In this document: in pieces, positions 32,911-41,748 of the stretch
How the letters are laid out: each line of letters begins with the position of its first letter
How positions within the stretch are numbered: position 1 is the stretch's first letter
From: Pontibacterium sp964228735
Lineage (GTDB): Bacteria > Pseudomonadota > Gammaproteobacteria > Pseudomonadales > Balneatricaceae
DNA: 64,000 nt
Assembly (NCBI RefSeq): GCF_964228735.1
Contig: NZ_CAXRBQ010000032.1
Coordinates: 1-64,000 of the forward strand
Reading direction: 5' to 3'
The notes under the pieces: model-generated
Database searches by the model: none
What the model was told of the DNA's origin: nothing
The model's input: only the letters and a program-made list of their open reading frames with translations
Made by a program: the position numbers and the translations under genes

Positions 32911-33855
32911 GTGCGTACTCTATTTCACTCGCAGGATCTGCTGCGGGGATTGTTCTATGGCCTGCTGGCGGCGTTGATCTGGAGCGGTCACAGCACCGCG
33001 ACCACGCTGGGCCTGCAGGCGGGTCTGACTCCCACCGATATTACCGGTCTGCGGGCACTGGTGGCCGGTGCCCTGCTCTGGCCTTATTTGCTGAAGCGCT
33101 GGCGTCTCGTTCAGCGATTGGGTTTCTGGCGCTGCCTGATGATGGTGTGCTGCGTGGGTGTGCCTTTTGGCCTGATCAACAGCGCCGCGTTGCAGTTTGC
33201 ACCGGTCTCCCATGCCGGGGTGATTGCACTGGGGCTGGTGCCGCTGTTTGCCATGCTATTGTCCCGTGTGATCTTCCAGCAGGCACTGAGCAAACAGGCG
33301 GTGTTCAGCGTTGCGCTGATGCTGGCTGGATTGGCGGTGTTTGGTTCCAGTGCCTTTTCTCAGGGCGGTGCCAACAGCTGGATCGGTGATCTGCTCCTGC
33401 TGACCTGTGCCCTGCTCTGGGCAGTGTTTGGTGTATTTACCACCCGTTGGCAGGTGCCGTCGTTGTTGGCGGTGGCGATCACCAGCGTGGGGTCGTTGCC
33501 CTTTGTGGTGTTCTGGTTGTGGTTCTGGCCGCCGCAGTTTTTTGCCATTTCGCTGGGAGAGTGGATCTTCCAGGCGTTTTACCAGGGTCTGCTGGTGGCG
33601 GGTGTGGCGATCTACGCAGTGAGTCGGGCCGGGGCCGCATTGGGCGCGCAGAAGGCGGCGCTGTTCAGTGCGCTGGCACCGGGCGGTGCGGCGATTGCCG
33701 GGTGGCTGGTTTTGCAGCAGCCGGTGAGCGCTTACCAGTGGATCGGGATTGTGGTGGTAACGCTGGGAATGGTGATGGCTCTGGGAGCTCGGCAGGAAGC
33801 TGCGAAGTCAGACCGGGCAGAAAGTCTGAAAGAGCAGGAAAGTGTGGCGAAGTGA
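32911..33855 (+). CDS. EamA/DMT-family transporter
   Basis: A 314-residue, ten-helix drug/metabolite transporter with two EamA halves (about 12-145 and 155-290); these often export amino acids or metabolites. It starts at GTG 32911 with GGAGAAG 5 nt upstream; an overlapping ATG at 32909 is out of frame. The charged C-terminal tail (about 295-314) is cytosolic. It follows the LysR gene and may share its operon, perhaps relieving amino acid or amine overload. Confidence 0.85.
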   Translation: MRTLFHSQDLLRGLFYGLLAALIWSGHSTATTLGLQAGLTPTDITGLRALVAGALLWPYLLKRWRLVQRLGFWRCLMMVCCVGVPFGLINSAALQFAPVSHAGVIALGLVPLFAMLLSRVIFQQALSKQAVFSVALMLAGLAVFGSSAFSQGGANSWIGDLLLLTCALLWAVFGVFTTRWQVPSLLAVAITSVGSLPFVVFWLWFWPPQFFAISLGEWIFQAFYQGLLVAGVAIYAVSRAGAALGAQKAALFSALAPGGAAIAGWLVLQQPVSAYQWIGIVVVTLGMVMALGARQEAAKSDRAESLKEQESVAK

Positions 33856-33858
33856 CTG

Positions 33859-33896
33859 CTTAAGCCACTTCGCTTTGTAGACGTACGTGGCTTAAG
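33859..33896. terminator. Convergent stem-loop between the EamA gene and nadE
   Basis: CTTAAGCCAC/GTGGCTTAAG arms (10 bp) overlap the nadE stop. An alternative stem GCGAAGTG/CACTTCGC uses the end of the EamA gene and is followed by TTTG. The two structures are mutually exclusive. Confidence 0.5.
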
Positions 33897-34677
33897 CGCC
33901 GCGCACCTCAGCCGGAATCATGCACACAGGGATCGGTTCCATCTTGTGCTGGTTGGCGCGGTTGAGACGTCGGTAGATCGCCAACACTTCGGTCTGACGT
34001 TCGCTCAGGCCGCTCTCGTCCCCGTCGAATTCCATCGCCCACTCCAGTTCAGGGTAAGACGCGCCGATCTGATCTTCGTCGGTGCGGTCATCGCCCCACA
34101 AACCGTCTGTTGGTGCCGCCTGCAGGATCGCATCGTTGACACCCAGCGCGGCACCCAGCGCATACACCTCGGTTTTCACCAGGTCCGCGATCGGGCTCAG
34201 GTCGACACCGCCGTCACCGTACTTGGTGTAGAAACCCACGCCAAAATCCTCAACCTTGTTGCCGGTACCCACCACCAATGCACTTTGCAGCGCAGCAAAG
34301 TAGTACAGCGTGGTCATGCGGATACGGGCACGTGTGTTCACCAGCGCCATCTGATTATCCTGATCGGCTTCCAGATTAGGCAGAGCCGCGCGGAAGGTTT
34401 CGTAGGTATCGGTCAGCTCCACCTCGACGCTGCTCACGTTCGGGTAGGTCGCTTCCAGAAAGTTGATGTGCTCACGGGCTCGGGACACCTGCGATTCATG
34501 CTGGTGGATCGGCATCTCCAGGCACAGGACCGGGTAACCGGTGCGGGCTGCCAGGGTGGAGGAAACCGCCGAGTCGATACCACCGGATACACCCACAACA
34601 AAGCCTTTGCACGGCGAGTTGTCGATGTAGGATTTCAACCACTGGCTGATATGGTCAATGACGGCTTCGGTATTCAT
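33892..34677 (-). CDS. nadE: NAD+ synthase, ammonia-dependent
   Basis: A 261-residue enzyme making NAD+ from nicotinate adenine dinucleotide, ATP and ammonia. It contains the PP-loop VGVSGGIDSAVS, the GTGNKVEDFGVGFYTKYGDGGVD core and LYYFAALQSALVVGT. It lacks a glutaminase domain, so free ammonia is the nitrogen donor. ATG 34677 has AGGAACC directly upstream; the longer frame is not supported. It is monocistronic and convergent with the EamA gene. Confidence 0.93.
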   Translation of the reverse strand: MNTEAVIDHISQWLKSYIDNSPCKGFVVGVSGGIDSAVSSTLAARTGYPVLCLEMPIHQHESQVSRAREHINFLEATYPNVSSVEVELTDTYETFRAALPNLEADQDNQMALVNTRARIRMTTLYYFAALQSALVVGTGNKVEDFGVGFYTKYGDGGVDLSPIADLVKTEVYALGAALGVNDAILQAAPTDGLWGDDRTDEDQIGASYPELEWAMEFDGDESGLSERQTEVLAIYRRLNRANQHKMEPIPVCMIPAEVRGA

Positions 34678-34916
34678 TGCAGGTTCCTTATTTTCATAAC
34701 GCAGATGCATCAAAACAGTGCAGCGGCGCGGCGTGTAGCCGATACAGATGGGTGTGCACTACAGACTAACGTGAAAACCGATTGAGTCAATCATCGGGCA
34801 CCGATTCCCGCCCAAAGCGAGCGGCAGATCGGCGTTGAGCCCGACAGGCTGCTACGCTTAAAGACAGCGCGTAACTTCATCCCAGAGTGGATAAGCTGTT
34901 TTTCAAGGAATAACGT

Positions 34917-36425
34917 ATGAGACGTTCGAACACTTACGCCAATGCGGCATTAACCCGCTTTCTCGGTAACTCTCCCGGATGGTACAAGCTGACCATCGTG
35001 TTCTTCCTGATGCTGAATCCCATCGTTTTGCTGCAGTTTGGCCCGATCGTGACCGGCTGGCTGCTGATCGGCGAATTCATCTTTACCCTGGCGATGGCGC
35101 TGAAGTGTTATCCCCTGCAGCCCGGTGGCCTGCTGGCAATCGAAGCGGTGGTGGCGGGCTTGACCCATCCCGATCAGATCTACCTGGAAGTGAGCGCTAA
35201 TCTGCCGGTGATTCTGCTGCTGATGTTTATGGTGGCAGCGATCTTTTTTATGAAAGATATGCTGCTGTTTGTGTTTACCAAGTTGCTGATCAAGGTGCGG
35301 CAGAAGTTGCTGCTATCACTGCTGTTCAGTTTCCTGGGGGCACTGCTGTCGGCTTTTTTGGATGCACTCACGGTGACCGCAGTGCTGATCAGTGCCGCCG
35401 TGGGTTTCTACTCGGTCTATCACCAGGTGGCGTCGGGCAAGCGTGCGGAGGAACCGCACGACAACAATAACGACGAGTACTTCCAGGCGGAGCGTCGCCA
35501 CGACCTGCATCAGTTTCGTGCCTTCCTGCGCAGCCTGCTGATGCATGGTGCCGTGGGTACGGCCCTGGGGGGCGTGAGCACGCTGGTGGGTGAACCGCAG
35601 AATCTTCTGATCGGCCAGAAGATGGGCTGGGACTTCGTGGACTTTCTGGTACATGTTGCGCCCGTATCGGCCACTACGCTGTTAGTGGGCCTGGCGACGG
35701 TGGTGGTTGTGGAGCGCTTTCACCTGTTTGGGTATGGCGCCACCATTCCGGATGAGGTGTTCGAGATCCTGCGCAAGTTTGATGAGCAGGAACGCGAAAC
35801 CCGTACCAAGAGTGATATGTTTGCCCTGATGGTGCAGTTTGCCGGGGCGATCTTTTTGGTGTTTGCGCTGGCCTTGCACTTGGCCGAGGTGGGGATTATT
35901 GGCCTCACGGTGATTATCCTGCTCACCAGCTTTAACGGTGTGACCGATGAAAGCCGCCTGGGACGCGCGTTTCAGGAGGGATTGCCGTTCACCGCCCTGC
36001 TGGTGGTGTTTTTTACCATCGTGTCGATGATTCACGAGCAGCACCTGTTTTCACCGGTGATTGAGTGGGTACTGAGTAAAGACCTGTCGCAGCAACCGGC
36101 GATGTTCTTTATCGCCAACGGTCTGCTGTCCGCCATCAGTGACAATGTGTTTGTGGCGACAGTGTATATCACCGAGGTGAACGATGCCTTTCAGGCGGGG
36201 CGCATCAGTCGGGAGCACTTTGATACCCTGGCGGTGGCGATCAATACCGGGACCAACCTGCCGAGTGTGGCCACGCCAAACGGTCAGGCGGCGTTCCTGT
36301 TCCTTCTGACCTCTGCGATTGCGCCGTTGGTACGACTCTCCTACATGCGCATGGTGTATATGGCGCTGCCCTACACCCTGAGCCTGAGTCTTAGCGGTCT
36401 GTTTGCGGTGATGTTGTTTCTTTAG
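34917..36425 (+). CDS. nhaB: Na+/H+ antiporter NhaB
   Basis: A 502-residue, 12-helix sodium/proton antiporter. The N-terminal NSPGWYKLTIVFFLMLNPI, SAFLDALTVTAVLISAA and NGLLSAISDNVFVATVYITE segments are diagnostic of NhaB. CAAGGAATAACGT precedes the ATG. It probably maintains low cytosolic Na+ at neutral to alkaline pH. It ends just before an inverted REP-like doublet. Confidence 0.93.
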   Translation: MRRSNTYANAALTRFLGNSPGWYKLTIVFFLMLNPIVLLQFGPIVTGWLLIGEFIFTLAMALKCYPLQPGGLLAIEAVVAGLTHPDQIYLEVSANLPVILLLMFMVAAIFFMKDMLLFVFTKLLIKVRQKLLLSLLFSFLGALLSAFLDALTVTAVLISAAVGFYSVYHQVASGKRAEEPHDNNNDEYFQAERRHDLHQFRAFLRSLLMHGAVGTALGGVSTLVGEPQNLLIGQKMGWDFVDFLVHVAPVSATTLLVGLATVVVVERFHLFGYGATIPDEVFEILRKFDEQERETRTKSDMFALMVQFAGAIFLVFALALHLAEVGIIGLTVIILLTSFNGVTDESRLGRAFQEGLPFTALLVVFFTIVSMIHEQHLFSPVIEWVLSKDLSQQPAMFFIANGLLSAISDNVFVATVYITEVNDAFQAGRISREHFDTLAVAINTGTNLPSVATPNGQAAFLFLLTSAIAPLVRLSYMRMVYMALPYTLSLSLSGLFAVMLFL

Positions 36426-36472
36426 GGAAAAGAGTAGCTACAAGAGCACGTACAACGCTTTGTGACTCTCTT

Positions 36473-36536
36473 GTAGGTTAGCCATCGCAATGCGATGCCT
36501 AACATGTTGGGCACCGCTTCGCGGTGGCCAACCTAC
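36473..36536. repeat. Inverted REP-like doublet
   Basis: Two 31-bp units in inverted orientation separated by 2 bp: GTAGGTTAGCCATCGC... and the reverse complement GTAGGTTGGCCACCGC.... Each unit carries its own hairpin (CATCGC-AAT-GCGATG, CACCGC-TTC-GCGGTG). The units differ at compensating positions. It lies between convergent nhaB and the EAL gene, a standard place for REP pairs, and can serve as a transcript 3' end. Confidence 0.8.
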
Positions 36537-36542
36537 GGCTGG

Positions 36543-39062
36543 TTAATGGCGCAGGAGCTTGTCGATATCTTCCGGCGGTAGCGGACGGTTGAACAGGAAG
36601 CCCTGGCCCTGGTCACAACCAATCTGCTTGAGGTAGTCGTGCTGGGTGCCGGTTTCGATCCCCTCCGCCACCACATTTAACCCCAGGTTGTGGGCCATCA
36701 GCACCATGGTGGAGACCAGTTCCTGATCCTTGTTATGCTCCGGGATGCCGGAGATAAAGCTGCGGTCGACTTTCAACTGGTCCAGCGGCAGCTGGCTGAG
36801 CATGCTCAGACTGGAGTAACCGGTCCCAAAGTCATCCATCGACACGGTGATGCCCTGGTCGCGCAGCTGGTTGAGCGGTTCTACCACCTCTTCCAGGTTC
36901 TGGATTGCACAGCTTTCGGTGATCTCCAGATCCAACTTGTTGGCGGGCAGGCCTGAAGCCCGCAATGCCTGCTCCACATCCAGCGTCAGGTTGCGACGGG
37001 TAAACTGCTGCGGTGAAACGTTCACCGATACGTGCAGATCGTCAAAGCCGGCATCGTGCCACTCTTTACACTGGCGGCAGGCCTCCTGCAGTGCCCAGGC
37101 ACCGATCTTACCGATCAGGCCCAGCTCCTCGGCAGCTGGAATAAACTGGTCGGGTGGGATCACCCCCTGCTCGCGGTCGTTCCAGCGCAGCAGTGCTTCC
37201 ACCCCTACAATGCGGTTTGTACCCAGCTCCAGTTTGGGTTGGTAGTGCAGGAACAGCTCGTTGTTGTTCAGGGCGGTGTGCAGGCGGCTCTCCAGGCTCA
37301 GACGCTGCATGGAGCTGCGGTTCATGTCCGCGGAATACAGCTGGAAACTATTGCGGCCGTTGCTCTTGGCGCGGTACATGGCGGTATCGGCATGCTTAAG
37401 CAGGGTATCGCGGTCGGTGCCGTCTTCCGGGTAAGTGCTGCAGCCGATACTGGCGGTGATATGCAGTTCGTGCCCCGCCACGTTGATGCTTTGCTTCAGA
37501 GCACTGAAGATACGCTGCACCACGCGATGGATCGTGTCGGTGTGCTCCATCTCCGTCATCAGGATGATCATCTCGTCACCGCCGATGCGGGCGACAGTGT
37601 CCCCCTCGCGCACACAGTGACGCAGGCGGTCGGCAATTTCGCACAGCACCTGATCCCCCACAGAGTGGCCCAGGGTATCATTGATCCGCTTGAACAGGTC
37701 CAGGTCGACGAACATCAGGCCCAGACCATGTTTCATACGCTTGGCGGTGGCCATGGCCACCTCCAAACGGTCAAACAGCAGCTGGCGATTGGGCAACTTG
37801 GTGAGCGGATCGTAATAGGCCAGGTTTTCGATGATCGCTTCAGACTTTTTACGCTCGGTGATGTCGCTGAAGATCGCCGCGTACAGACGACGCTTGTTGC
37901 GTGCATCGTGCACCACGGTGATGGTCAGCCATTCTGGGTAGACTTCGCCGTTTTTACGGCGGTTCCAGATCTCGCCCTGCCAGCTGCCTTTTTTCTTCAA
38001 CGAGCACCAAAGCTTTTGGTAGAAGTCAGGGCCCTGTTTGCCAGAGCTGAGCAGGCTGGGTTTCTGCCCCAGCGCTTCGCTTTCGGAGTAACCGGTGAGG
38101 ATGGTGAAAGCTGGGTTGACCGAGAGGATGGTACCGCTTTCGTCGGTCACCATGATGCCGTCCATGGAGGCGTCGATCAGCGCCTTGGCCATGTTGAGGC
38201 TGCTTTCGCTCTGCTCCAGATCGGCGATGCGGTTATCGAGCGCTTCGCGCAGACGGTTGACGTACGCCTGCTCGATATTGGCCAAGACGTCGGCAAAGGA
38301 GATCACGCCACTGATCGATTGATCTTCCCGGGTGACACAGAGGTGGCGGATATGGCGTCGTTCCATCAGCGCGCGGGCGGAGAGCAGGCTCATGGTTTCG
38401 GACACGCTGATCAGCGGTTTGCTCATTACGTCCTCAAGGGGACGGTCGATCTGGTCCAGGGCGATCAAGCGTACCACGTCACGTTCGGTCAGCATCCCTT
38501 CAGGCTGGCCGTCGCGGGTGACAAGGATGCAATCGCTGCGGCGGTAACGCATCTCGGCGATGGCATCCGGCAGCGAAGCGGAAAATTCAATCGTGGTTGG
38601 TGGCTGGGGAGGAACGATAGCGCTGACTTCGCTCATACGCAGGAAGTAAGCCACATCCTGATTGATCACCACATCGCTCTGGGTGATGATGCCGGCCAGC
38701 TTGTTGTCGCTTTCCACAACAACCAGGTGGCGCAGGCCGTTGCGGCGGAATTGGCAGGTGGCTTCGTCCAGCGAGGCGTTGATGCCGATGGTGCTCACCG
38801 GTGCGCTCATCAGGTGGCGCACCTCAACCTCGGAATGCTCGACGCAGGTGTAATCGATCTTCAGGGCGTCGGCTTCGGTCCAGATACCGATCGGGCAGTC
38901 ATCTTCAACGATCACAATCGAGCTGCAGTGACGCTCGAACATCAGTCCGGTGGCCTGCTGCAGGGTGAAATCTGGCGGGCAGGTAACAACGTTGCGCTGC
39001 ACGATTGAGCGCACATCCCGTTTGATTGTACCGGAAAGGTCCTGGCCTATCTGGCTATCCAT
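36543..39062 (-). CDS. CBS x4-PAS-GGDEF-EAL c-di-GMP signalling protein
   Basis: An 839-residue soluble protein: four CBS domains in two pairs (about 18-80, 85-140, 155-210, 215-272), a PAS domain (about 290-405), GGDEF (about 415-575) and EAL (about 590-839). The EAL side has all key motifs (EALLRW, VNVSP, LEITES, DDFGTGYSSL, KVDRSFI, AEGIE), so phosphodiesterase activity is likely. The GGDEF site reads GGDEM, with an RxxD (REGD) inhibitory site five residues before; the domain may be a weak cyclase or a GTP/c-di-GMP sensor. CBS pairs usually bind adenosine nucleotides, so energy status may tune c-di-GMP turnover. Confidence 0.92.
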   Translation of the reverse strand: MDSQIGQDLSGTIKRDVRSIVQRNVVTCPPDFTLQQATGLMFERHCSSIVIVEDDCPIGIWTEADALKIDYTCVEHSEVEVRHLMSAPVSTIGINASLDEATCQFRRNGLRHLVVVESDNKLAGIITQSDVVINQDVAYFLRMSEVSAIVPPQPPTTIEFSASLPDAIAEMRYRRSDCILVTRDGQPEGMLTERDVVRLIALDQIDRPLEDVMSKPLISVSETMSLLSARALMERRHIRHLCVTREDQSISGVISFADVLANIEQAYVNRLREALDNRIADLEQSESSLNMAKALIDASMDGIMVTDESGTILSVNPAFTILTGYSESEALGQKPSLLSSGKQGPDFYQKLWCSLKKKGSWQGEIWNRRKNGEVYPEWLTITVVHDARNKRRLYAAIFSDITERKKSEAIIENLAYYDPLTKLPNRQLLFDRLEVAMATAKRMKHGLGLMFVDLDLFKRINDTLGHSVGDQVLCEIADRLRHCVREGDTVARIGGDEMIILMTEMEHTDTIHRVVQRIFSALKQSINVAGHELHITASIGCSTYPEDGTDRDTLLKHADTAMYRAKSNGRNSFQLYSADMNRSSMQRLSLESRLHTALNNNELFLHYQPKLELGTNRIVGVEALLRWNDREQGVIPPDQFIPAAEELGLIGKIGAWALQEACRQCKEWHDAGFDDLHVSVNVSPQQFTRRNLTLDVEQALRASGLPANKLDLEITESCAIQNLEEVVEPLNQLRDQGITVSMDDFGTGYSSLSMLSQLPLDQLKVDRSFISGIPEHNKDQELVSTMVLMAHNLGLNVVAEGIETGTQHDYLKQIGCDQGQGFLFNRPLPPEDIDKLLRH

Positions 39063-39559
39063 GCTTTCTCCAATAATACCGGCGTCCTCGTCTGGCCAGT
39101 GTGTTTGAGCCTGCAGCCTCGATGAGATTTTTCAAATCTCCCGATTATACGGCGCCGCGCGATTCATTCTAGAACAAATTTGGTTTTTTTGTTTGAAAGT
39201 TGGCGCAGATCAACTGTTGGAGGCACTAATTAATAGGCAGGGCGGCTGGTCGCCTCTGATTTTAATCTGTTTGAATTTTTATTGGATTTGGATGCCGTGA
39301 ACAGCTGGCAAACAAGAGCGTGATTGCCGTATCCCTTGTTTTGTTGAGGAGGAACAATCCACTTGTGGCTGAGTGTTCGTACCATAAGTAAGTTGTATAG
39401 GCGCCGACGATGGCGTCATCTGTCGGGAGTGCCTTTATGGGCTGGACGTGTGGAATATTCGACTAAACTTTAGCAATTGCCGGTTGCCTGCATCTCAGCA
39501 TACCTACAGCAACATCGTGTAAGCAGCTTTCCCGATAATAAGAACAACAGGTATACGAC
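39063..39559. other. Divergent intergenic region
   Basis: This 497-bp gap separates the divergent CBS-GGDEF-EAL and winged-helix genes. It contains a GAGATTT-TTC-AAATCTC hairpin (39124-39140) on the EAL side and AT-rich stretches suitable for promoters. I find no coding frame with a ribosome site, no riboswitch core and no clear -35/-10 pair. Confidence 0.5.
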
Positions 39560-40111
39560 GTGACCACAAAACTGATCGACGATATGAGTCTCTACCGGTC
39601 CTGGCACTTGGCCCAGACCGAGCACGACGCCATCACCACTGAATTTGAATGGGTGGTGTTGCGCTTTAACCAGGCCTTCGAGCGCTTCTGCCTGCAGCTG
39701 GGCAGTACCGTGGGGCTGGGCAATCTCTCCTATCAGGAGTTAATTATCCTCAACGTGATCCGCATGCAGGATCGCCCCAAGCCGGTGACGATCATCGCCC
39801 GGTTGCTCAACCGGGATGACATCCCCAACATTCAGTACAGCCTGCGTAAACTGGCCGGTCTTGAACTGATCGTGAAGCAGAAAGAGCTGCAGGGGAAAAA
39901 CTACACCTACTCCATGACGGATATCGGGCGCCGCAAACTCGACATGTACGCGGAGCTACGCGGTAAGCTTTTGACCGACCAAACCAGCAGTATCGATAGC
40001 GTAGATGAAAAGCTGCAACAGACCGCCCGCCTGATCAGTATGCTGACCGGTATCTACGATGAAGCGGGTCGGATCTCGGCCACCTATTCCAGTACCTTTG
40101 ACGACGAATAA
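39560..40111 (+). CDS. Winged-helix (MarR-like) DNA-binding protein
   Basis: A 183-residue protein starting at GTG. Residues about 20-140 resemble a MarR-type winged helix (LSYQELIILNVIRMQDRPKPVTIIARLLNRDD, then SLRKLAGLELIVKQKE and a YSMTDIGRRKLDMYAEL wing). Similar proteins in proteobacteria are annotated only as winged-helix regulators. It is monocistronic, with a weak GGGGAG/CTCCCC hairpin at 40125-40143 before the convergent DUF6882 gene. Its targets are unknown. Confidence 0.78.
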   Translation: MTTKLIDDMSLYRSWHLAQTEHDAITTEFEWVVLRFNQAFERFCLQLGSTVGLGNLSYQELIILNVIRMQDRPKPVTIIARLLNRDDIPNIQYSLRKLAGLELIVKQKELQGKNYTYSMTDIGRRKLDMYAELRGKLLTDQTSSIDSVDEKLQQTARLISMLTGIYDEAGRISATYSSTFDDE

Positions 40112-40171
40112 TTCAGGGTTGGGCGGGGAGTATCCCTCTCCCCCTGTCTGTATGTGTTATACGACTGGATT

Positions 40172-40648
40172 TTAATTCAACACCCATTGGATGTCGGTGA
40201 TAAGTAGATAGGTATAGCCCGCTTCCGATTCGGTGCGGTAGGCGCCCTTGGCGTTAAGTACCAGGGCAGCGACACAAGTCATTTCCCAGCCGTCTATCTC
40301 GTCGCCCACCCACTGGTCTTCTGTCAGGGCGGCGAAGTTGCGCTCCTCTCCGTAAACTTTCACCCAGGTCATCTTGTCCTTAACCGAGGCACCAACCGAC
40401 GGGTTGGCCCAGGACCAGAGCCAGGTGTTGGAGAGTGTAGAAACGGAGCCGACAAACTGTATCTTTGCCCTGACCGCTGGCACCCCGTTATTGGAGAACG
40501 TAAGCACACCGGTCGCTTGATCCCACTCGAAGCGCTGGTGCTCTTTCAACTTATAATCACGCATCAACTCGTCTTGCCGCTCGGTCAGAAAATGGCAGGC
40601 GTCGGACACCGTTGTGCACCACTCCTCTTTCGCAATTACATCTGTCAT
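40172..40648 (-). CDS. DUF6882-like protein, function unknown
   Basis: A 158-residue, probably cytosolic acidic protein. The central FSNNGVPAVRAKIQFVGS, WLWSWANPSVGASV and C-terminal VLNAKGAYRTESEAGYTYLLITDIQW segments match the pattern I associate with DUF6882 (immunity-protein-like small alpha/beta proteins). No signal peptide. No toxin gene is adjacent: the neighbours are a LysR regulator and a winged-helix gene. I cannot assign a function. Confidence 0.65.
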   Translation of the reverse strand: MTDVIAKEEWCTTVSDACHFLTERQDELMRDYKLKEHQRFEWDQATGVLTFSNNGVPAVRAKIQFVGSVSTLSNTWLWSWANPSVGASVKDKMTWVKVYGEERNFAALTEDQWVGDEIDGWEMTCVAALVLNAKGAYRTESEAGYTYLLITDIQWVLN

Positions 40649-40763
40649 AACACTACTCCAGACGCTTGTGATTAAGGGTTATACGCCTTTAAGCATAGTC
40701 GTTTCGCGCAGATCGCAACAATTTGTCAATATTTTGATGTGTGGATGGTGACGGCTGCGTATG

Positions 40764-41633
40764 TCAGTCGAGCTGCTCGGCGAGAAAATCAACCAGCATC
40801 CGGACCTTGGGGGAGAGGTGGCGGTTTTGCGGATACAGTGCCCAGATCCCCTCATCGGCGGGCTGGTGGTTGGTAAGCACTTCGACCAGCGTGCCAGCGT
40901 TGATATGCTCCTTCACGTAGTAGTCGGGCAGCTGAGCGATACCCAGGCCTTTTAGGGCGGCATCAGTAAGGGATTGGCCACTGTTGAAGTGGATATTGCC
41001 GCTGACCTTCACATTGCGTTCCTGCCCACCCTCTTGAAAGCGCCAGTACTCCAGCGTACCGCGCAGACAGTTGTGTTGCTCCAGCTCAGACAGCAGGTGA
41101 GGTTCACCGTTGGCGGCGAGGTAGGCGGGTGATGCGCAGACGTACTGGCGGCGGGAGGCCAGGCGTTTCGCCATCAGGCTGGAGTCCTCCAGCTTGCCGA
41201 GACGGATCGCCAGGTCGTAACCGTTGTCGATCAGGTCGACCTTTTGGTTGGTGAAGTGGCAGTCCAGCTCCAGATCGGGATAGAGGCGAATAAAGTCGTT
41301 GAGCAGCGGCGCGATACGGTTCTCGCCGTAGGTGGTCGGGGCGGTAATCTTCAGCTTTCCGCGTGGGGTGCGTTGCATATTGGTCAGGGTGCGCTCGGCT
41401 TCCTCCAGGCCGTCCAGTACCTGGCGGCAGTGTTGGTAATACACCTGCCCTGCTTCAGTCACGGTCACCTTGCGGGTGGTGCGGTAGAACAGTTTGGTGG
41501 CCAGGCGACTTTCCAGTGCACTGATCTGACGACTGACTTGCGCGACGGAGATCTCCAGGCGTTTGGCGGCAGTGGTAAAGCTGCCGGTTTCGGCGACGGC
41601 GACAAACTCAGTGACCCCTTCCCAGTTGAACAT
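40764..41633 (-). CDS. LysR-family regulator divergent from frmA
   Basis: A 289-residue LysR protein, N-terminal HTH with FVAVAETGSFTTAAKRLEISVAQVSRQISALESRL and a C-terminal effector domain (SGNIHFNSGQSLTDAALKGLGIAQLP). It resembles the DsdC/AaeR-like branch found beside formaldehyde genes. Formaldehyde operons are often run by FrmR; here the divergent position 115 bp from frmA makes LysR control of frmA-fghA the simplest reading. No operator was identified with certainty. Confidence 0.88.
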   Translation of the reverse strand: MFNWEGVTEFVAVAETGSFTTAAKRLEISVAQVSRQISALESRLATKLFYRTTRKVTVTEAGQVYYQHCRQVLDGLEEAERTLTNMQRTPRGKLKITAPTTYGENRIAPLLNDFIRLYPDLELDCHFTNQKVDLIDNGYDLAIRLGKLEDSSLMAKRLASRRQYVCASPAYLAANGEPHLLSELEQHNCLRGTLEYWRFQEGGQERNVKVSGNIHFNSGQSLTDAALKGLGIAQLPDYYVKEHINAGTLVEVLTNHQPADEGIWALYPQNRHLSPKVRMLVDFLAEQLD

Positions 41634-41748
41634 TATTACTGTCTCGTAAAAGTAATTTGCTTAAAGCTTAGATTATCTCGTATTCAGAAAGAACTACACT
41701 GGTACTTACCTATATTATCGGCATTCAAAAATAACAGGAGCTGCCGTC

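Noticed and set aside
37032..39008. 658-codon plus-strand frame over the CBS-GGDEF-EAL gene
   Set aside because: It is antisense to a multi-domain protein with all motifs in the minus frame.
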